From positions 436,496-500,495 of the forward strand of contig NZ_FOGO01000004.1 in the NCBI RefSeq assembly GCF_900111245.1: 64,000 bases of DNA. The letters are read 5' to 3'. This DNA is from Streptomyces qinglanensis (lineage in GTDB: Bacteria; Actinomycetota; Actinomycetes; Streptomycetales; Streptomycetaceae). The notes below the pieces were generated by a model that saw only the letters and a list, made by a program, of their open reading frames with translations, did no database searches and was not told the DNA's origin. Below are positions 59,589-64,000 of this stretch, one piece after another (the first letter of the stretch is position 1; every line of letters starts with the position of its first letter). A program made the translations under genes and the position numbers.

Positions 59589-60437
59589 TCAGGCAGCCCC
59601 CCATCTGACGAATCCGCCGCTGCTCACGGTGGATTCCGATGCGGAGTAGAGGGTGCCGTCCGACTGCGGCTCGACCTTCCAGTCCCCGCCGCTCCACCGC
59701 ATGGTGACCGTCGTCGCTCCCAGCCCTCCGCCGACGCCCTTGATGAGCAGACGGACCTGGACCCTGTCCCGGGTGTACGAGCCGACGAGGAATCCGGAGT
59801 ACACCCCGGCATCCTCGCGGTCCAGATCCGGCCCGAGACCCGACCGCTGGGAGATGAAGGAGTCGCGTCCCTCTCCGGGCACGATCTGCTGCTCCGCGAC
59901 CGTGCGCCAGTCGTCGGTGCCCATGTGCGTGAGGACTCCGTGCGCCGCCATGACGGCGCCCATGGGTGTGTGCGCGTAGCACCACCACACCGGTCCGTCG
60001 AAGCGGGTGGGCCCGACCGACGGGGAGGTCGGCACATGCATGCCGTCCAGGTTCTTCCACACCACATCCTCCGGTGCGGCGGTCGGCCGGGCGCTGCTCA
60101 GGCCGTTTCCGGGCTTCTCCTCGCCCGGCTCCTCCCCTTTCTTCTCCTGCTTTCCCTCTTCGTCCGCGTCCTTCATGTCCTGGTCCTCGGTGCGGCACCC
60201 GTGCGGGCGCTTGCCCGGAGGCAGCGGGTCGTCGCCTTCTGCACCGGGGGAAAGGGGGCCCTTCACCGCCTTGGGCACGGGTGTTGCGGCGTCAGCTCGG
60301 CCGTTGTCCGCCCCCGTGAGGTAGGAGAAGGTCGCCATGACGAGCGCTGTCCCCAGGAACACGGCCGAATAGACCCAACTGCGTTGCTTCCAGAAGGGGG
60401 CGTCGTCCGCCACCTCGTTCCGTTCACGGCCGAGCAT
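59589..60437 (-). CDS. VirB8/TcpC-like membrane protein (set B)
   Basis: 282 residues. One membrane helix (about 19-41, SWVYSAVFLGTALVMATFSY), a long charged linker rich in Glu and Lys (about 70-115), and an outside domain with WWCYAHTPMGAVMAAHGVLT, DDWRTVAEQQIVPGEGRDSF and VTMRWSGGDWKVEPQSD, the same blocks as the set A protein. VirB8-like core component. The ATG comes three bases after the pilin-like stop. Confidence 0.82.
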   Translation of the reverse strand: MLGRERNEVADDAPFWKQRSWVYSAVFLGTALVMATFSYLTGADNGRADAATPVPKAVKGPLSPGAEGDDPLPPGKRPHGCRTEDQDMKDADEEGKQEKKGEEPGEEKPGNGLSSARPTAAPEDVVWKNLDGMHVPTSPSVGPTRFDGPVWWCYAHTPMGAVMAAHGVLTHMGTDDWRTVAEQQIVPGEGRDSFISQRSGLGPDLDREDAGVYSGFLVGSYTRDRVQVRLLIKGVGGGLGATTVTMRWSGGDWKVEPQSDGTLYSASESTVSSGGFVRWGAA

Positions 60438-60440
60438 CGC

Positions 60441-60773
60441 TCAGTTGCCGCCGCGAATGAGGAACCCGGCGGCGTCGCCGTCGCCGCTGTCGCCGAAGAG
60501 CCAGCTCGCGAAGGGACCCGCGGCCGCGATGAGGCAGCAGCCGGCCAGCACCATGCCCAGCCTGCTCATGTGTTCGGAGCTCTCGCCGCGCTTGAGGGAG
60601 ATGCCCATCATCGCGCCGGTGATCACGATGCCCAGGACGCCGGCGGCGGTGCCGACCCACGCGGCCATGCCGAGCATCTGGTTGATCTTGCCACCGAGTC
60701 CGTCGGGCACTTCCCGCTCCGGCTGCGGAACGCCCGCCTCGGCCAGGTAGTAGTAGACCATCGACATCTTCAT
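60441..60773 (-). CDS. Two-helix pilin-like membrane protein 2 (set B)
   Basis: 110 residues, ATG after AAGGA. Two hydrophobic helices (GMAAWVGTAAGVLGIVITGA and LGMVLAGCCLIAAAGPFASW) flank a short charged loop (SLKRGESSEHM), the VirB2-like layout also seen in the neighbouring gene and in set A. A Tyr-rich N terminus (MVYYYLAEAG) is unusual. Possibly a second pilin or a minor subunit. Confidence 0.74.
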   Translation of the reverse strand: MKMSMVYYYLAEAGVPQPEREVPDGLGGKINQMLGMAAWVGTAAGVLGIVITGAMMGISLKRGESSEHMSRLGMVLAGCCLIAAAGPFASWLFGDSGDGDAAGFLIRGGN

Positions 60774-60830
60774 GGGGATTCCTTTGTCTTTGTCTGGTGA
60801 CAGGGGACGGTCGGGGGAGACCCGACGGAT

Positions 60831-61139
60831 TCAGGTGTTGTAGGGGCCGAACCACTCCACGATCGGACCCGCCGTCGTGGCGATGACCGAGGCGACGAGC
60901 ACGATGAAGAGCCCCCGGAAATAGGTCGCGCCCTCGCCCATGTCTCCGCGGCGCAACTGGAGCGAGAGCTGGGTGCCGACGATGATCAGACCGAGCACCC
61001 CGGCCACCGAGGCGCCCCAGGCGAGCCAGTTGAGCAGCGCGTCTGCGTTCGCGGCCGTCTTCCCGGTCGGGCTGTAGGGCGGCACCGTCTCCGGGTCGAA
61101 GGGCGGCTCGTCGTCCAGCAGCCGGGTCAGTACGCTCAT
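60831..61139 (-). CDS. Two-helix pilin-like membrane protein 1 (set B)
   Basis: 102 residues. An acidic/Pro-rich N terminus, then LLNWLAWGASVAGVLGLIIV and FRGLFIVLVASVIATTAGPI as two helices joined by a short basic loop (QLRRGDMGEG). Its start overlaps the stop of the DUF6668-type gene (ATGA). Same two-helix pattern as the genes at 60441 and 39893. Confidence 0.75.
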   Translation of the reverse strand: MSVLTRLLDDEPPFDPETVPPYSPTGKTAANADALLNWLAWGASVAGVLGLIIVGTQLSLQLRRGDMGEGATYFRGLFIVLVASVIATTAGPIVEWFGPYNT

Positions 61140-62089
61140 CGCTTCTTCTCTCGTCTTCCGGGGCGCTGGACCGCGCCCCCCGCCAACTCGGCGAGCAGGC
61201 GCACGGATTTGGGCAGCGCACCCGAGCGCTTCTCCCCCCGCCACGCCGGGATCCAGGGGACCCGGTGCACATCGGCCACCGAGCGCAGTACGCGGATCCG
61301 CTGCATGAGGTGGAGAGGGAGGCGTCCGGGCGCGTCGGCGACGAGCACCACCGCGAGCAGGTCGACGCCCGCCGGGTGCCGGCCCGAGTGCAGCGCCTCC
61401 AGGGCACGGGAGGCCGCCCGCAGCCCTGACGCGTGGGTGCGCGCCACCAGCAGCATCCGTCCGGGCTCGCCCTGCGCCGGGTCGGGCAGGCGGCGCTCCA
61501 GGTCGCTGCCGCCGACGAGTTCGGCGAGCGTGCTGGTGCCCGCCCCGCCGTGTGCGCCGACCCAGCTGACGGGCCCGCCGCCGGGAGCCGTCGCACGGGG
61601 GACCGCCGCCTGGCCCAGGCCGGGGCGCGGGGTCGCACGGGGCGCGGGGCGCTGCACCGCCGGATCCGGAGCCGCCGGCGACGCGGGCTGCGGCTGCCAC
61701 TGCTGCGCCGGGTCAGCCGGAACCGGCTGACCGGGGTGCGGGTCGGTCGCCGGCGGGGGAGCCGACCCGGGAACGGGCGCGGGGTTCCGCCTGGGCGCGG
61801 GCGCGGCCGTCGGTTGCGGCTGGTAGGCGACCGCAGGGTCCGGCTGCTGCGCGGGTGCCGCCGCCTGGTCGGGCTGCGGTGCGGCCGGGCGCACCGCGTC
61901 GAGTGGCGCGGTGACCGCCGCGGCCGGATCCGGCACCGGGCCGGTCTGCGGGGCCGCCTCGGGGCGCGGAGCCGACGGCTCGGCCCGCTCCGGTGCCTCC
62001 TGCTCGGGCTGGGGCGCGGTCGGTCCGCGTACCCACATGTGCGGTCCGGCGGGTGTCTGCCCGGCGGACCCCGGTGGGGGGACGCTCAT
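61136..62089 (-). CDS. DUF6668-type protein with degenerate P-loop (set B)
   Basis: 317 residues from the ATG at 62089 (AGGAGG 11 bases ahead). A 170-residue disordered Pro/Ala/Gln region precedes the folded part: PVSWVGAHGGAGTSTLAELV, MLLVARTHASGLRAASRALE, LLAVVLVADAPGRLPLHLMQ and VHRVPWIPAWRG. These match the set A protein and keep the same loss of Walker A lysines. First gene of set B. Confidence 0.85.
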   Translation of the reverse strand: MSVPPPGSAGQTPAGPHMWVRGPTAPQPEQEAPERAEPSAPRPEAAPQTGPVPDPAAAVTAPLDAVRPAAPQPDQAAAPAQQPDPAVAYQPQPTAAPAPRRNPAPVPGSAPPPATDPHPGQPVPADPAQQWQPQPASPAAPDPAVQRPAPRATPRPGLGQAAVPRATAPGGGPVSWVGAHGGAGTSTLAELVGGSDLERRLPDPAQGEPGRMLLVARTHASGLRAASRALEALHSGRHPAGVDLLAVVLVADAPGRLPLHLMQRIRVLRSVADVHRVPWIPAWRGEKRSGALPKSVRLLAELAGGAVQRPGRREKKR

Positions 62090-62268
62090 CGCGTGTCCAG
62101 CCTCCTCTCGTGCGACTGATGGCTCCTGTGGCTGCCGCAGGACTGCGGTGGGGTCGGAGTACTGGATGGTGAAGACGAATTGAACTGATTCGTCCTCGTT
62201 CCCGTTCCGAAGTGCGAGCGCGTTGTACTCCGTCGGAGAGCCACAACGGGACTTCGGCAAAAGTGGTT

Positions 62269-62299
62269 CACCGTTCTTGACACTCGGTGGCGAACGGTG
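62269..62299 (+). promoter_or_regulatory. Inverted repeat flanking a TTGACA box (set B control region)
   Basis: CACCGTTC (62269-62276) is mirrored perfectly by GAACGGTG (62292-62299), and TTGACA (62277-62282) sits directly inside the left arm. No good -10 box follows at 16-18 bases. It lies in the 242-bp gap between set B and the divergent transglycosylase gene. Confidence 0.45.
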
Positions 62300-62331
62300 G
62301 CGGTAGCGGTACGGAAGGGAGGAGGCAGCCG

Positions 62332-63150
62332 GTGAGCGAGAGCGGCGGAGCGTCCGGAAAGGCGGCCATGGTCGGCCTGGCCGGAACGGGCTGCGGCTGC
62401 CTGATGCTGCCTCCCGCGGCGGCGGGCATCGTGGTCCTGCTGATCATCTTCGGCGGGCTGGGCGTCCTCTTCGCCCCGATCATCGCGCTGATCCTGCTCT
62501 TCGGCGGCGGTGGCAGCGGAGCCGACAACCCGGAGGCCGACGTCGACGAGGACGCGGTCGCCGCGTCGGTCCAGGGCGACGGCAAGGGCGAGCTGGACGA
62601 GAAGACCGTCCCCGAGGACCTGGCCGAGACCATCCAGGACGCCGGTGACATCTGCGACGCCATCGGCCCGGTCGTCATCGCGGCGCAGATCGAGCACGAG
62701 TCGTCGTTCAACAAGGACATGCTCGGGCCGCACGGCGAGAAGGGCATCTCGCAACTCCCGCCGGAGAAGTTCGACGAGTTCGGCGAGGACGAGGACGACA
62801 ACGACGAGACCTCGGCGACCGATCCCGAGGACTCGATCATGGCCCAGGGCCGTTACCTGTGCTCGCTCGCCAAGAGCGTCAAGCCGATCGTCGACAGCGG
62901 CAGAGCCCCCGAGGACGAGGGCGTCCTGGACCTGACACTCGCGGCCTACGAGGTGGGCCTGGAGGCCGTCCAGGAAGCCAACGGCGTTCCCGAGGACAGC
63001 AAGGCCCAGAGCTATGTCATCACCGTCCGGTCCCTCTTCCCGCGGTTCGAGGGGATCGGCGGCTCGGTCGCGCCCTCCGAGTTCCCCGACTACGACGTCC
63101 CCGACGCCTCGGAGTCCCCGTCGCCCGACCCCGATCAGAGCGGAGAGTGA
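62332..63150 (+). CDS. Membrane-anchored lytic transglycosylase-like protein (set B flank)
   Basis: 272 residues from the GTG at 62332 after GGAGGAGG. Two close hydrophobic segments (about 15-62, GIVVLLIIFGGLGVLFAPII) anchor it. Residues 110-230 resemble an SLT lytic transglycosylase: AAQIEHESSFNKDMLGPHGE with the catalytic-position Glu, EKGISQLPPEKF, and LTLAAYEVGLEAVQEANGVP in place of AYNAGPGAV. There is no NlpC/P60 domain, unlike the set A enzyme. The mature part is very acidic. It stands divergent from set B, mirroring the arrangement at set A. Confidence 0.85.
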   Translation: MSESGGASGKAAMVGLAGTGCGCLMLPPAAAGIVVLLIIFGGLGVLFAPIIALILLFGGGGSGADNPEADVDEDAVAASVQGDGKGELDEKTVPEDLAETIQDAGDICDAIGPVVIAAQIEHESSFNKDMLGPHGEKGISQLPPEKFDEFGEDEDDNDETSATDPEDSIMAQGRYLCSLAKSVKPIVDSGRAPEDEGVLDLTLAAYEVGLEAVQEANGVPEDSKAQSYVITVRSLFPRFEGIGGSVAPSEFPDYDVPDASESPSPDPDQSGE

Positions 63151-63155
63151 GCCGC

Positions 63156-64000
63156 ATGCCCGACACCACCGACGGCCCGGCGCACGGTCACCGCTCGGAA
63201 CCGGGCGGCGACAGTGCTCCTCCGCTCCTCGCGGACCGCTTCGAGGCCCTCATCGCCCGCAACGGCAGCGTGGCGCTCAACGGGGAGCGCCTGCCGGTGG
63301 CGAGTGGGGAAGAGGTCCATGTCGCGGTCCTCGACGCGATACACCGCGCAGCCCAGGAGCGCGGCGAGCCGGTCGAGGCGACCGTTCTCGATCTGCGGGA
63401 GGGCGGATACGCGACCCATATCCGCGTCGCACCGGACGGGTCGAGCCAACTGGTGGAGCCGCAGGCGGAGGTGGCCGCGGGGGAGCCGTCCGCGACCGGC
63501 CCGGAGCCGTCCGGGGAGCCCGGTTCCGAGGCGGCCCAGGGCGGGCCCGAAGCGGCGGCCCCGCCCGCACCCGGTGGACCCGCGCCGGAATCAACGGCAC
63601 CGGAAACGCGCGCTGTTGTATCCCCGCTGCCCGGCCCGGAGCCGGACGCGTCGGAACCCGTGGCCGGGCCCGCCGAACCGGTCGCCGGACCCACCGGGCC
63701 GATGGTCCCCGGTGAGCTGGCGGAGGCCGTGGCCCATATCAACCGGGCCGCGGCGGACGGCGAGGCGCAGCGCGCGATGGTGCTCGCGTTCCGGCTGCGG
63801 GAGCACGCGGTGCGCAGCTACGGAGAGGAGCACCCCTACGCCCTGGAGGCCCGTGATCTGGAGGCGTTCGTCGCCCGCCAGGGCGGCAACTACGGGAAGG
63901 CGGCGGGGGCCTATCTGGAGCTCACCCGGATCTGCCACCAGCAGGGCGACCACCGTGCGTACGGGTATCTGCGGCGCGCGGTCGGCAACTGGTATCTGCT
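63156..64000 (+). CDS. Head-domain plus helical-repeat tail protein (set B flank), 3' truncated
   Basis: 281 codons are visible and the frame runs off the window end. The ATG follows the transglycosylase stop by five bases. Residues 30-108 are the shared head domain (ARNGSVALNGERLPVASGEE, AVLDAIHRAAQERGEPVEAT, IRVAPDGSSQLVEP). A Pro/Glu/Ala linker follows, then a TPR-like tail (ELAEAVAHINRAAADGEAQR, EEHPYALEARDLEAFVARQG, AAGAYLELTRICHQQGDH). Head and tail both match the protein at 36517-37371, making this the set B counterpart. Function unknown. Confidence 0.85.
   Translation, partial: MPDTTDGPAHGHRSEPGGDSAPPLLADRFEALIARNGSVALNGERLPVASGEEVHVAVLDAIHRAAQERGEPVEATVLDLREGGYATHIRVAPDGSSQLVEPQAEVAAGEPSATGPEPSGEPGSEAAQGGPEAAAPPAPGGPAPESTAPETRAVVSPLPGPEPDASEPVAGPAEPVAGPTGPMVPGELAEAVAHINRAAADGEAQRAMVLAFRLREHAVRSYGEEHPYALEARDLEAFVARQGGNYGKAAGAYLELTRICHQQGDHRAYGYLRRAVGNWYL

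Noticed and set aside
36517..64000. Integrative conjugative element with integrase and att sites
   Set aside because: No integrase, excisionase, replication initiator, tRNA or flanking direct repeats were found; the locus reads as a fixed chromosomal cluster, although its right end is not visible.

Overview
The window is high-GC DNA with dense, often overlapping genes, many GTG starts and ATGA/GTGA stop-start junctions. It carries an AfsR-like SARP regulator with NB-ARC and TPR domains, an rsbRST-type stress module and an actinobacterial type IV secretion-like locus. Together these point to a Streptomyces chromosome or a close relative. No tRNA, rRNA, integrase, transposase, attachment site or CRISPR array was found.

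Positions 1-5672 hold an acyl-CoA degradation set: a 5'-truncated ADP-forming acyl-CoA synthetase, two paralogous acyl-CoA dehydrogenases, a 3-hydroxyacyl-CoA dehydrogenase and a TetR regulator. The two dehydrogenases share a 160-bp tract with no difference, inside otherwise diverged genes. Positions 5731-13645 hold regulators and small secreted proteins: a DUF5701-like protein divergent from a TetR gene with overlapping promoters, a merR-carboxymuconolactone decarboxylase pair behind a textbook 19-bp-spacer MerR promoter, several lipoproteins, and an ArsR-type regulator preceded by a perfect 14-bp palindrome.

Positions 14178-18379 form a tightly coupled five-gene partner-switching operon: RsbR, RsbS, RsbT, a kinase-phosphatase fusion and an RsbU-like phosphatase. 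A sigma-B-type box lies upstream, but no sigma factor gene is present in the window. Positions 18652-36337 are mixed metabolism and transport: a glutamate synthase-like flavoprotein, an amino-acid permease, an MFS exporter, an isochorismatase-fold protein that lacks the usual cysteine, two glycoside hydrolases (one fused to a thaumatin-like domain), AraC and TetR regulators, an MMPL exporter, an I36-type inhibitor, lipoproteins, an alpha/beta hydrolase and a DUF389 membrane protein.

Positions 36517-64000 are the most interesting part: a 27-kb type IV secretion-like locus built from two paralogous gene sets in mirror orientation. Set A runs rightward (39265-45568): DUF6668, pilin-like, VirB8-like, VirB6-like, SCO6880-type, VirB4-type ATPase. 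Set B runs leftward (62089-54990) in the same order with two pilin-like genes, and ends in a VirD4-type coupling ATPase, the only one seen. Outside each set, transcribed divergently, is a wall lytic transglycosylase gene, followed outward by a gene with a shared N-terminal head domain and a helical-repeat tail. The centre holds a membrane-anchored ricin-type lectin carrying the same head domain, the SARP regulator, a DUF4913 protein and a long disordered protein. No relaxase is visible, so protein export is as likely as DNA transfer.
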